The notes beneath the pieces were generated by a model. The model was not told the origin of the DNA. It did not search any database and saw only the letters and a list, made by a program, of their open reading frames with translations. A stretch of 13,803 bases of DNA from the NCBI GenBank assembly GCA_031555145.1, contig JAVBUR010000100.1, positions 1-13,803 of the forward strand, given 5' to 3'. This document shows, one piece after another, positions 1-6,062 of the stretch. Position 1 is the stretch's first letter. Each line of letters begins with the position of its first letter. The position numbers and the translations under genes are program-made. Origin of the DNA: JAJDIA01 sp031555145. Its GTDB lineage: Bacteria > Bacteroidota > Bacteroidia > Bacteroidales > Tannerellaceae.

Positions 1-594
1 ATATATTATCTCCGCAGCAGTATGTTCACTTATTGCCCATAGGAATTTGTTCTGCACCTGTTTGAAGAACTCCTGTGTTGCCGGATCGGATGGATCATAG
101 TCGATACTTGTACTGTAGATATCTTTAACCTGTTGATAGAATACTTTCTCGGATACACGTATCTCTCTGATGCGATCAAGCAGCTCCCGGAAGTAGTTCA
201 TGGAGCTCCCGGACTTGAATCGTTCATCATTTAGCGTAAAGCCCTTGATGATATATTCTTTTAACCGTTGTGTGGCCCAGATACGGAACTGTGTACCCTG
301 TGGTGACTTTACCCGGTAACCAACTGAAATGATCACATCAAGGTTGTAGTAGTTTGTTGGCTTTTTAGCAAATTCGGAATTTCCGAATTTAATCATGACC
401 TTATCTTCTACCAACTCACCCTCCTCGAAGATGTTTTTGATATGCTCGTTAATGGTAGAAGTCGATTTCTGAAATAGTTCAGACATCTGGCTTTGCGTAA
501 GCCAAACGTCCTCATTATGCAATAGAACATCTATTTTTATACTTCCATCCTCATTCTTGTAAAGGATGATTTCACCTTTTGAACCTGTATCCAT
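1..594 (-). CDS. RhuM family protein, C-terminus cut by window edge
   Basis: The reading frame runs from ATG at 594 to base 1 without a stop, giving 198 residues of a protein that continues outside the window. The family is recognisable from its N-terminal half: VWLTQSQMSELFQ (about residues 30-42), the INEHIKNIFEEGEL segment, then YYNLDVIISVGYRV, QFRIWATQRLKEYIIKGF and LNDERF. These are hallmarks of the virulence RhuM family (full members are about 330-350 residues). RhuM function is not settled: the N-terminal part looks like a DNA-binding helix-turn-helix, and relatives often sit in restriction or toxin loci. An ATG at 600 is in frame, but the AGGAGG at the end of the upstream gene lies only 1-2 bases from it and about 7 bases from the ATG at 594, so 594 is preferred. 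It is the third gene of a tightly packed xre-unknown-rhuM set. Confidence 0.85.
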   Translation of the reverse strand, partial: MDTGSKGEIILYKNEDGSIKIDVLLHNEDVWLTQSQMSELFQKSTSTINEHIKNIFEEGELVEDKVMIKFGNSEFAKKPTNYYNLDVIISVGYRVKSPQGTQFRIWATQRLKEYIIKGFTLNDERFKSGSSMNYFRELLDRIREIRVSEKVFYQQVKDIYSTSIDYDPSDPATQEFFKQVQNKFLWAISEHTAAEIIY

Positions 595-596
595 AC

Positions 597-941
597 TCAT
601 TCCTCCTTTCCTATTTCCTTCGTATACAAGTCTCGTGCGGTCTCAAACTCAGTCCACATTTTCTTACCTGCATTCCTTAATCGCTGAAAGTTCTTCATTG
701 AAATTTCTACAACATTAAAATCACCATAATTATGCATGTATTCATCCAAAATGCTCTCCATTCGACCTTTTAAATGAGGGCTAACATATGATTCTATAAA
801 ATCTGATATGGATATGCCATCTTTACTTTGAGCGGCAGTATTAACTAATCTCGACTCTTCCATGATCTGCTTGTGATACCTCTCCACTATATCCAAAGCA
901 CTTCGGTATTCTTCGGGTGATAATTTACCTTCTGTACACAT
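597..941 (-). CDS. Hypothetical protein (114 aa) between xre and rhuM
   Basis: I do not recognise this protein. With the ATG at 941 it is 114 residues, starting MCTEGKLSPEEYR. A longer frame from 974 would overlap the xre gene by 31 bases. The 941 start is better because GGAG lies five bases upstream, formed by the last codons and stop of xre. The protein is charged and predicted largely helical, with no cysteine cluster, signal peptide or membrane segment. Visible pieces include ALDIVERYHKQIMEESR near the N-terminus and MKNFQRLRNAGKKMWTEFE near the C-terminus. Its stop lies immediately before the likely rhuM start, and its last codons carry the rhuM ribosome-binding site, so the two are probably translationally coupled. 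Position between a repressor and RhuM suggests a partner or accessory factor, which is inference only. Confidence 0.7.
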   Translation of the reverse strand: MCTEGKLSPEEYRSALDIVERYHKQIMEESRLVNTAAQSKDGISISDFIESYVSPHLKGRMESILDEYMHNYGDFNVVEISMKNFQRLRNAGKKMWTEFETARDLYTKEIGKEE

Positions 942-943
942 AC

Positions 944-1183
944 TCACTCCTGCATTTTGAACTTCGTTCCACACTTAGGGCACCGTATCTCATCTGTCGC
1001 CGGTTGCTCGAACAACTCCGTGATCGGTACGTTGAGGGCGTCGGCGATCTTTTGGAGGGTTTCGATCGTGGGGTTGCCATTGATTGCCCTACTTAAACTT
1101 TCCTGCTTTATCCCCATGCTTTCAGCAAGTGTACTAATGGTTATACTTTTTTCTTTGCAAAGCTCTTTAATTCTCAAGTTCAT
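944..1183 (-). CDS. Xre-family HTH repressor with CPKCG tail
   Basis: A 79-residue Cro/C1-type DNA-binding protein. The helix-turn-helix spans about residues 12-55 (STLAESMGIKQESLSRAING, then TIETLQKIADALNVPITELF), the usual Xre layout. After the HTH comes a short tail with a single CPKCG knuckle (Cys68 and Cys71), half of a zinc ribbon, which would bind metal only with a second knuckle from a dimer partner or another protein. The ATG at 1183 is the only start that keeps the first HTH helix. It is the first gene of the minus-strand set with the 114-residue protein and rhuM, and only two bases separate its stop from the next start. Regulation is probably autogenous: a TACCTTTG -7 element lies at 1210-1217, with repeated GTTATA motifs on both sides. 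Confidence 0.9.
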   Translation of the reverse strand: MNLRIKELCKEKSITISTLAESMGIKQESLSRAINGNPTIETLQKIADALNVPITELFEQPATDEIRCPKCGTKFKMQE

Positions 1184-1209
1184 ACGATATGATATTATGT
1201 GTTATACCG

Positions 1210-1217
1210 CAAAGGTA
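1210..1217 (-). promoter_or_regulatory. Candidate -7 element for xre operon
   Basis: On the minus strand this reads TACCTTTG, a perfect match to the Bacteroidetes TAnnTTTG element, 26 bases before the xre ATG. There is no clear TTG about 19-20 bases further upstream, so the -33 part is weak. GTTATA copies lie directly downstream (1201-1206) and over the expected -33 region (1246-1251), as expected for repressor operators. Confidence 0.5.
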
Positions 1218-1301
1218 TGCAAAAAACCGATAAAATAGAACATAGGTTATAAATAATTGTTAAAAATGATGCTATGTGCTATATTTTAACATCATTCTAT
1301 A

Positions 1302-1331
1302 TTGTTGATATGATATTACATGTTATATTTA
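1302..1331 (+). promoter_or_regulatory. Weak candidate divergent promoter
   Basis: A TTG at 1302-1304 is followed after 19 bases by TATATTTA at 1324-1331, one base from the TAnnTTTG consensus. It would start transcription about 25 bases before the small ORF at 1364 and overlaps the fourth GTTATA repeat. In such AT-rich DNA this is only suggestive. Confidence 0.25.
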
Positions 1332-1363
1332 TGGTATGGAAATAGGATATAAGTTATAAAATC

Positions 1364-1459
1364 ATGGTAACAACAAAGTACAACAGAAGAGCGATAATGC
1401 AGGCAGCATGGGAGATGAAGAAAGACCGTCGTAAAGTACTCATAAGAGGAAAACATTAG
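1364..1459 (+). CDS. Tiny ORF (31 aa), possibly a frameshifted small gene
   Basis: An ATG at 1364 opens a 31-codon frame ending TAG at 1457-1459. The product begins MVTTKYNRRAIMQAAWEMKK. This opening resembles, from memory, very small proteins of Bacteroidales mobile elements and phages that begin YNRSxIMxxAW and continue with a KTFxxxLKxAW-like half. Adding one A to the AAAA tract at 1450-1453 would join the frame to KTLGKQFVKIRLKK and a stop at 1516-1518, giving 51 residues with a similar second half. So the ORF may be a decayed or frameshifted copy, or the intact 31-residue form may be real. It is transcribed away from xre, and the GTTATA repeats lie between them. Function unknown. Confidence 0.35.
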   Translation: MVTTKYNRRAIMQAAWEMKKDRRKVLIRGKH

Positions 1460-1521
1460 GAAAACAGTTTGTCAAAATCAGGCTGAAAAAAACAGACCAA
1501 AACAAAGGAAGTGTATAAAAC

Positions 1522-1550
1522 AAAAAAAGGACTCACTTTCGTAAGTCCTT
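1522..1550 (-). terminator. Rho-independent terminator of tRNA-Lys
   Basis: On the minus strand, AAGGACTTAC and GTGAGTCCTT form a 10-base-pair stem with one mismatch around a GAAA loop, followed by a run of seven Ts (two of them within the stem). It lies 21 bases past the tRNA 3' end and should end tRNA-Lys transcription before the xre module. Confidence 0.8.
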
Positions 1551-1571
1551 AATCTGCTTTGTTTTATCAGG

Positions 1572-1644
1572 TGACCTGGGAGGGGCTCGAACCCTCGACC
1601 CAATGATTAAGAGTCATTTGCTCTACCAACTGAGCTACCAAGTC
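1572..1644 (-). tRNA. tRNA-Lys (anticodon CUU)
   Basis: The minus strand folds as a full cloverleaf of 73 bases. The acceptor arms GACTTGG and CCAGGTC pair with one G-U, followed by discriminator A. The D-arm carries AGCTCAGTTGGTAGAGC, and the anticodon stem AATGA/TCATT encloses the loop CTCTTAA with anticodon CTT, reading AAG lysine codons. The T-arm is GAGGGTTCGAGCCCCTC. The gene is followed by CCT, so the CCA end is not fully encoded and must be added enzymatically. A promoter and a terminator bracket it, so it appears to be a single-gene unit. Its 3' end faces the xre/rhuM module, the side on which tRNA-targeting integrative elements usually lie. Confidence 0.97.
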
Positions 1645-1688
1645 ATTTTAAGTTGTTTTTGCAATGTGTTGGTTTTTCATTGCGGGTG

Positions 1689-1719
1689 CAAAGTTAGAGA
1701 TAATATTTGCGTATGCAAA
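1689..1719 (-). promoter_or_regulatory. Promoter of tRNA-Lys
   Basis: Minus strand: TTTG (plus 1716-1719), 19 bases, then TAACTTTG (plus 1689-1696), a full match to the Bacteroidetes -33/-7 arrangement. Transcription would begin near 1683, about 40 bases before the mature tRNA 5' end. Confidence 0.75.
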
Positions 1720-1744
1720 TAAATCGGTCGTTTTTTTGCGGAAA

Positions 1745-2551
1745 TTATTCATCGAATTCATAGAGGTCTGAGGGCGTAGTGCGCTTCAGGGCTATGAGGT
1801 TGACGTCTTTGCCGACGCGGATGCCTTCCTGGAAGAGGCGGATGTCGACTGTCTTATAGGCGAGTTCCGGGTGGTTGTTGTCACGGCTGAGGTGGCAGAG
1901 CCAGATGTTTTTGAGCTGCGGATCGTAGTGAGTGGCGAGGAACTCGGCGGCTTCGCGATTGCTGAGGTGGCCGGTGGGGCTGGCTACGCGTTCTTTGAGG
2001 AAGGCGGGGTAGGTGCCGAAGCGGAGCATCTCTTCGTCGTAGTTGGCCTCGATGATGAGGTGGTTGGCCAGTCGCATGTAACGGCTGACGGTGTCGGTGA
2101 TATGGCCTACGTCCGTGGCGAAGGTGAAACGGTGGTGGCTGTACTCGATGTGGTAGCCTACGTTGTCGGTGCTGTCGTGGGGGACTTCGAAGGCGGTGAT
2201 ATGGAAGTCGCGGAGTTGGAAGGGGACTTCTTTCTCGACGATGCGGCGGGAACCGGTGAGGGTTTCTTCTACATAACGGCTGTTGGCGATGCCTTTGTGT
2301 ACACTGTCGGTGGCGTAGATGGGGATATTGAATTTCTCGCCGAGGCAACCGACGGTCTTGATGTGGTCAGCGTGGTCGTGCGTCACGAGGACGGCGATAA
2401 TGCGTGCGAAGTCAATATTATGGTCTTTCAACACCTTCCGTATGGTGCGGATACCGATACCCGCATCAATCAGTATGCCGTATTCGGGCGTACCGAGATA
2501 ATAGCAGTTTCCACTGCTTCCGCTTGCTAAGCTCAAAAAGGATAGTTTCAT
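1745..2551 (-). CDS. MBL-fold metallo-hydrolase, YycJ/WalJ-like
   Basis: A 268-residue cytoplasmic metallo-beta-lactamase-fold hydrolase. The metal-binding motif THDHADH is at 57-63. Further likely ligands are His125 in PHDS, Asp147 in FATDVGH, His195 in GHLSN and His220 in CHLSRDNNHPE. The N-terminus LSLASGSSGNCYYLG and the GHLSNREAAEFL and LSRDNNHPELA segments are typical of the YycJ/WalJ subfamily. In Firmicutes this subfamily is linked to the WalKR system and DNA-damage repair. The true substrate is not established, and no walKR genes are visible here. The length is normal for the family. It is the last gene of a minus-strand cluster, 67 bases after the asparaginase stop, with no promoter of consensus quality in between. 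Confidence 0.92.
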   Translation of the reverse strand: MKLSFLSLASGSSGNCYYLGTPEYGILIDAGIGIRTIRKVLKDHNIDFARIIAVLVTHDHADHIKTVGCLGEKFNIPIYATDSVHKGIANSRYVEETLTGSRRIVEKEVPFQLRDFHITAFEVPHDSTDNVGYHIEYSHHRFTFATDVGHITDTVSRYMRLANHLIIEANYDEEMLRFGTYPAFLKERVASPTGHLSNREAAEFLATHYDPQLKNIWLCHLSRDNNHPELAYKTVDIRLFQEGIRVGKDVNLIALKRTTPSDLYEFDE

Positions 2552-2618
2552 CTTTTACATCTTTAATCTGCCCTCGTTCACTCCTTGTCAACAGTAAAAC
2601 GAAAACAATCCTGTTTTA

Positions 2619-3686
2619 TTACTGACGAATGGTTTCCGGTATGGTCACCTCGCCGATCAACGAACAACTCATATGGTCTTTGACTTCTTCGGGGGTCATG
2701 CCGTGACCGAAGAGGAACATCATTTTGACTACGGCGCTTTCCGTTGTGCTGTCGTAGCCGCTGATAACACCTGCTTCCAACAGTCGGCGACCGGTTTCGT
2801 ACCGATGCATCTCGACACTACCTACGCAACACTGGGTGACGTTTACGATCACAATGCCACGCTCGACGGCTTGGCGTATCGGGCTGAGGAGCCATTCGTC
2901 GCAGGGGGCATTGCCGCTGCCGAAGGTTTCCATGACGACGCCTTTGAGATCGGGTATGTTGAGGATGCTTTCCACGATGGAAGAGGATATTCCGGGGAAG
3001 ATCTTCAATATGGCGATATTGCGGTCGAGGAGGTAATGGGGTTTCAGCGGTTTACGTGCTACCGGATGATAGACCTGGGCCGAATCATATTTGATATGGA
3101 TGCCAGCTGTGGCCAATGCGGGGTAGTTGTAGGAACGGAATGCGTTGAAGTTGTCTGCATTATATTTACTGGTGCGGTTTCCCCGCATCAGGCTGTTTTC
3201 GAAGAAGATACACACTTCGGGAACGATAGGCTGGCCGTTTTCTTTGGCGGCGGCGATCTCGATGGCGGTGATCAGGTTTTCCTTGCCGTCGGTGCGCAGC
3301 ATGCCGATGGGGAGTTGCGAACCGGTGAAGATGACGGGCTTGCTCAGGTTTTCCAGCATGAAGCTGAGGGCTGAGGCGGTGTACGACATGGTGTCGGTGC
3401 CGTGCAGGATAACGAAGCCATCATACGTTGCGTAGTTGTCGGCGATGATGTGCACCAGTTTCATCCAGCAGTCGGGGCCCATTTCGGACGAGTCCATCGG
3501 GGGATCGAACTGGATGGAGGATACGGCATATCCGAGTTTCTTCAGTTCCGGCATGTTGTCTTTCAGGTGCTGGAAGTTGAATGATTCTAATGTGCCTGTT
3601 TCAGGGTTTTCGATCATGCCGATCGTGCCGCCGGTGTAGATTAATAAGATGGCGGCCTTTTCCTGTTGCCCGTGTGTGTTCACCAT
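2619..3686 (-). CDS. ansA: Type I L-asparaginase
   Basis: A 355-residue asparaginase that hydrolyses L-asparagine to aspartate and ammonia. There is no signal peptide, so it fits the cytoplasmic type I enzyme. Catalytic features are YTGGTIG at 17-23 (nucleophile Thr21 by comparison with E. coli AnsA), HGTDTM at 95-100 (Thr97, Asp98) and Lys174 in RGNRTSK. GSQLPIG and the C-terminal GYDSTTESAVVKMMFLFG segment are also family signatures. I chose ATG 3686; a TTG-started extension to 3704 would run through the promoter element TAACTTTG at 3693-3700. It sits 19 bases after the TRIC-like gene and 67 before the YycJ-like gene, so it can be co-transcribed with both as well as having its own promoter. 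Confidence 0.93.
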   Translation of the reverse strand: MVNTHGQQEKAAILLIYTGGTIGMIENPETGTLESFNFQHLKDNMPELKKLGYAVSSIQFDPPMDSSEMGPDCWMKLVHIIADNYATYDGFVILHGTDTMSYTASALSFMLENLSKPVIFTGSQLPIGMLRTDGKENLITAIEIAAAKENGQPIVPEVCIFFENSLMRGNRTSKYNADNFNAFRSYNYPALATAGIHIKYDSAQVYHPVARKPLKPHYLLDRNIAILKIFPGISSSIVESILNIPDLKGVVMETFGSGNAPCDEWLLSPIRQAVERGIVIVNVTQCCVGSVEMHRYETGRRLLEAGVISGYDSTTESAVVKMMFLFGHGMTPEEVKDHMSCSLIGEVTIPETIRQ

Positions 3687-3692
3687 AGTGTG

Positions 3693-3723
3693 CAAAGTTA
3701 GCAATTTATTCTTCCCGTTTCAA
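3693..3723 (-). promoter_or_regulatory. Candidate promoter just before ansA
   Basis: Minus strand: TTG (plus 3721-3723), 20 bases, then TAACTTTG (plus 3693-3700). The -7 element ends only six bases before the ATG, so the transcript would start at or next to the start codon. It lies at the end of the upstream coding region. Confidence 0.55.
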
Positions 3724-4317
3724 TACCGGGATACTTATATGATATTTCACGGCGATGAGACGTATCACTACTACGCTGACGGCGCAGAGGAGTTGGGTGA
3801 TCGCCGGGGTGAAGTTCATCAGTACGCAGGCATAGTAGATAAGTCCGCCGAATACGCAGGCCAGTGCGTAGATGTCTTTGCGGAAGACGAGGGGCTCTTC
3901 GTTGATCAGGATGTCGCGCGTCATACTACCGAAGGAACCGGTGATCGTTCCCATCACGATGGCTACCCACCAGGGGAAACCGAACTCAAGTGTTTTGTGT
4001 ACCCCTACGGATACGAAAAGCCCGAGGCCGATGGTGTCGAAAATAAAGAAGGTGTTATTCAATTTTACGACGTATTTGCGGAAAGCAATAACGAATAGCA
4101 GTGCCAGCCCGGCAATGATGAGGTAGGAGGGTTGCGTCATCCAAAAGGGGGAGGTATTGAGCATCACGTCGCGGATGGTTCCGCCGCCGACAGCCGTTAC
4201 CACACCGACGGTATAGGCTCCAAACCAGTCAAATTGCTTGGCGGAAGCCAGTCGGATGCCGCTTATGGCGAAGGCAAACGTTCCTACATAGTCACAAATG
4301 GTAATGAAATCTATCAT
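3706..4317 (-). CDS. Trimeric intracellular cation channel / UPF0126 membrane protein
   Basis: A 203-residue inner-membrane protein built as two related halves. Each half carries a glycine-rich motif ending in TRD or IRD: GGGTIRDVML at 44-53 and GSFGSMTRDIL at 127-137. About seven hydrophobic segments can be seen, for example ICDYVGTFAFAISGI, GAYTVGVVTAVGG, SYLIIAGLALLFVIAF, TIGLGLFVSVGV and VAIVMGTITGSFGS. Prokaryotic members have been described as TRIC-type potassium channels, and E. coli YicG as a glycine transporter, so the cargo here cannot be read from sequence. ATG 4317 is chosen over a TTG at 4344, because the latter runs through the -7 element. It is the first gene of the cluster with ansA and the YycJ-like hydrolase. 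Confidence 0.88.
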   Translation of the reverse strand: MIDFITICDYVGTFAFAISGIRLASAKQFDWFGAYTVGVVTAVGGGTIRDVMLNTSPFWMTQPSYLIIAGLALLFVIAFRKYVVKLNNTFFIFDTIGLGLFVSVGVHKTLEFGFPWWVAIVMGTITGSFGSMTRDILINEEPLVFRKDIYALACVFGGLIYYACVLMNFTPAITQLLCAVSVVVIRLIAVKYHISIPVLKREE

Positions 4318-4331
4318 TTTGATTTTTTGTG

Positions 4332-4339
4332 CAAAAATA
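4332..4339 (-). promoter_or_regulatory. -7 element upstream of TRIC-like gene
   Basis: Minus strand TATTTTTG matches TAnnTTTG and ends 14 bases before the ATG, implying a very short leader. No good TTG is seen at the expected -33 distance. Confidence 0.4.
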
Positions 4340-4428
4340 GGCAATAGTTTATTATGTCGTTTGGTTTTCGTATAAAGAATACCTAATAAAGGCGTAAATC
4401 GGACGAATAACGGAAATGTAAATAGCCG

Positions 4429-4436
4429 TATGTTTG
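4429..4436 (+). promoter_or_regulatory. -7 element upstream of DUF3943 gene
   Basis: TATGTTTG matches TAnnTTTG and lies 24 bases before the ATG at 4461. No clear TTG is present 19-20 bases upstream. With the element at 4332-4339 it makes a divergent promoter region. Confidence 0.45.
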
Positions 4437-4460
4437 CAGTATAATAGGTTATAGGTTGAT

Positions 4461-5942
4461 ATGGAAATGAGGAAGTGGATAGTAGGTGTTATAGTAGGTT
4501 TGTTTGTTTTTCAGGGAGTATCGGCGCAGAATTTCCCGCAGGCGGATCCTCGTATGTATGTGAGTGATTCTGCTGTAGTTGCACCACGTCGTCCGTGGCT
4601 GGCAGCTGCGGAGGTGTTCGGGTTGAATATGTTTGTGTATGGATTCAATCGCTATGTGGCGAACGAGGACTTTGCGCAGATCAACTGGGGGACGATTAAA
4701 CGTAATTTCCGCACGGGGCCGGTATGGGATACGGATAAGTTTTCTACCAATCTGGTGGCGCATCCGTATCATGGTTCGCTCTACTTCAATGCGGCGCGGA
4801 CGAATGGGATGAGTTTTTGGGAGTCGATTCCTTATACGGTGGGCGGTAGTCTGATGTGGGAGTGGTTTATGGAAACGGAGCCGCCTTCGATCAATGACTT
4901 GTTCGCGACATCGTTCGGCGGGGTGGAGTTGGGAGAGATTACATATCGCCTGTCTGACTTGTTTATCGATAATCGTACGACGGGAGGGGAGCGTATCGGA
5001 CGCGAGGTGCTGTCGGGGCTTATCTCGCCGATGCGGGCGCTGAACCGTTTGATTACGGGGGAGGCCTGGCGTTACTCGCCTTCCAAAGGGAGGACATATA
5101 CTTCTGTGCCGGTAGGGTTTTATGTCAATACGGGGCCCCGGTTTCTGGCCGAACAGCAACATTCCAAGCATGGGACGACGAGTTGGAACCTTGCTCTCCG
5201 TCTGGACTATGGTGATCCGTTTGATGATGACTTTTATTCGCCTTATGAGTGGTTTCAGTTGCGGGCTACCTTTGATTTCTTTTCTTCCCAACCGTTGATT
5301 ACTCAGGTGAATGCGATTGGTGCCTTGTGGGGGAAAACCATCTGGGCGAAAGACGAACGGACATTGATGGCCGGGGTCTTCCAGCATTTCGATTATTATG
5401 ATTCGGAGCTAAGGAGCTCAGATCCCAATTATGTGCCTCCTTATCGTATTTCGGAAGCGGCGGCTGTGGGAGGCGGGTTGATTTACAATCGGAAGTCCAC
5501 GCCTGCCACGAAGGTGGATGTATTCGGGGAACTGTATGTGAATGCGGTGTTGCTTGGCGCCAGTGTATCGGATTATATGAAATTGCAGGAGCGGGATTAT
5601 AACCTGGGGAATGGGTATAGTATCAAGGCCTTTACGGGGTTGACCTATAATAAGCAATGGAGTTTTCTGCTGAATCTGGAAAACTACCATCTTTTTACCT
5701 GGAAGGGGTACGATCCGGATACGGACTTCAGCACTGCGGATTTGTCGAAGCTAAATGTGCAGGGCGAGCGGAGCCATGCCCGTTTGACTGTCTTGTCGAC
5801 TCATCTGGCCTATTTCTCCAAAAGCCGCTGGAACCTGGTTCTCACTAACCGTAACTTCACCCGTCATACCCGCTACAAGCACTTCCCGAATGTGCAGACG
5901 GAAACGTATGATGTGTTGCTGACGCTGGGGGTAAGGATTTGA
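4461..5942 (+). CDS. DUF3943 outer-membrane protein
   Basis: A 493-residue exported protein. The N-terminus has a lysine/arginine start, a hydrophobic core and a likely signal peptidase I site after residue 22 (GVSA, then QNFP). Residues about 48-170 match the DUF3943 pattern: AEVFGLNMFVYGFNRYV, the DTDKFSTNLVAHPYHGSLYF region, and EWFMETEPPSINDLFATSFGG followed by LGE. The rest alternates aromatic and polar residues in short stretches such as WNLALRLDYGD, WFQLRATFDFF and TYDVLLTLGVRI, as expected for an outer-membrane beta-barrel. The molecular role of DUF3943 is not known to me. It is transcribed divergently from the TRIC-like gene and appears to be a single-gene unit. Confidence 0.88.
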   Translation: MEMRKWIVGVIVGLFVFQGVSAQNFPQADPRMYVSDSAVVAPRRPWLAAAEVFGLNMFVYGFNRYVANEDFAQINWGTIKRNFRTGPVWDTDKFSTNLVAHPYHGSLYFNAARTNGMSFWESIPYTVGGSLMWEWFMETEPPSINDLFATSFGGVELGEITYRLSDLFIDNRTTGGERIGREVLSGLISPMRALNRLITGEAWRYSPSKGRTYTSVPVGFYVNTGPRFLAEQQHSKHGTTSWNLALRLDYGDPFDDDFYSPYEWFQLRATFDFFSSQPLITQVNAIGALWGKTIWAKDERTLMAGVFQHFDYYDSELRSSDPNYVPPYRISEAAAVGGGLIYNRKSTPATKVDVFGELYVNAVLLGASVSDYMKLQERDYNLGNGYSIKAFTGLTYNKQWSFLLNLENYHLFTWKGYDPDTDFSTADLSKLNVQGERSHARLTVLSTHLAYFSKSRWNLVLTNRNFTRHTRYKHFPNVQTETYDVLLTLGVRI

Positions 5943-5953
5943 TATTTATTTAG

Positions 5954-5984
5954 TTGTTTATCAGATACATGTTTTATATATTTG
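5954..5984 (+). promoter_or_regulatory. Promoter of the 220-aa orphan gene
   Basis: TTG at 5954-5956, 20 bases, then TATATTTG at 5977-5984, a full Bacteroidetes -33/-7 match. A perfect 10-base palindrome, ATTCGCGAAT (5987-5996), sits at the expected transcription start and could be an operator. The leader would be about 70 bases. Confidence 0.6.
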
Positions 5985-6062
5985 TAATTCGCGAATCGCA
6001 AATACTGTAGGAGATGAAGAAGTATAGTGGTATGCGTTCGTAAAATATCTAAATGTGAAATT

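Larger units (their letters stand above)
1191..1358. repeat. Five spaced GTTATA-type repeats, candidate Xre operators
   Basis: Five copies of a related motif fill the gap upstream of xre. Whole units read GATATTATGTGTTATA (1191-1206), AGAACATAGGTTATA (1237-1251), GATGCTATGTGCTATA (1268-1283), GATATTACATGTTATA (1312-1327) and AGGATATAAGTTATA (1344-1358). The conserved G(T/C)TATA starts at 1201, 1246, 1278, 1322 and 1353, giving intervals of 45, 32, 44 and 31 bases. The fourth copy is nearly palindromic around ACATGT. An Xre gene beside an array of repeats in its own control region is a common arrangement for repressor operators. Binding by this Xre is inferred, not shown. The region is also very AT-rich, which raises the chance of similar words arising by chance. 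Confidence 0.5.

Noticed and set aside
957..1238. Plus-strand frame of 93 residues
   Set aside because: Antisense to xre and running into the repeat region, with no supporting signal.
1871..2530. Plus-strand frame of 219 residues
   Set aside because: Antisense shadow of the YycJ-like hydrolase, with repetitive Val/Gly/Glu content.
2589..2622. Weak stem between asparaginase and the YycJ-like gene
   Set aside because: The CAGTA/TACTG arms pair but need a two-base bulge and lack a T-run, so it is not a convincing terminator.
3649..4098. Plus-strand frame of 149 residues
   Set aside because: Antisense of the TRIC-like gene; its Gly/Glu/Asp/Tyr bias mirrors the opposite strand.
4449..5387. Minus-strand frame of 312 residues
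   Set aside because: Antisense to the DUF3943 gene, extremely Arg/Pro/Ile-rich with no recognisable domain.
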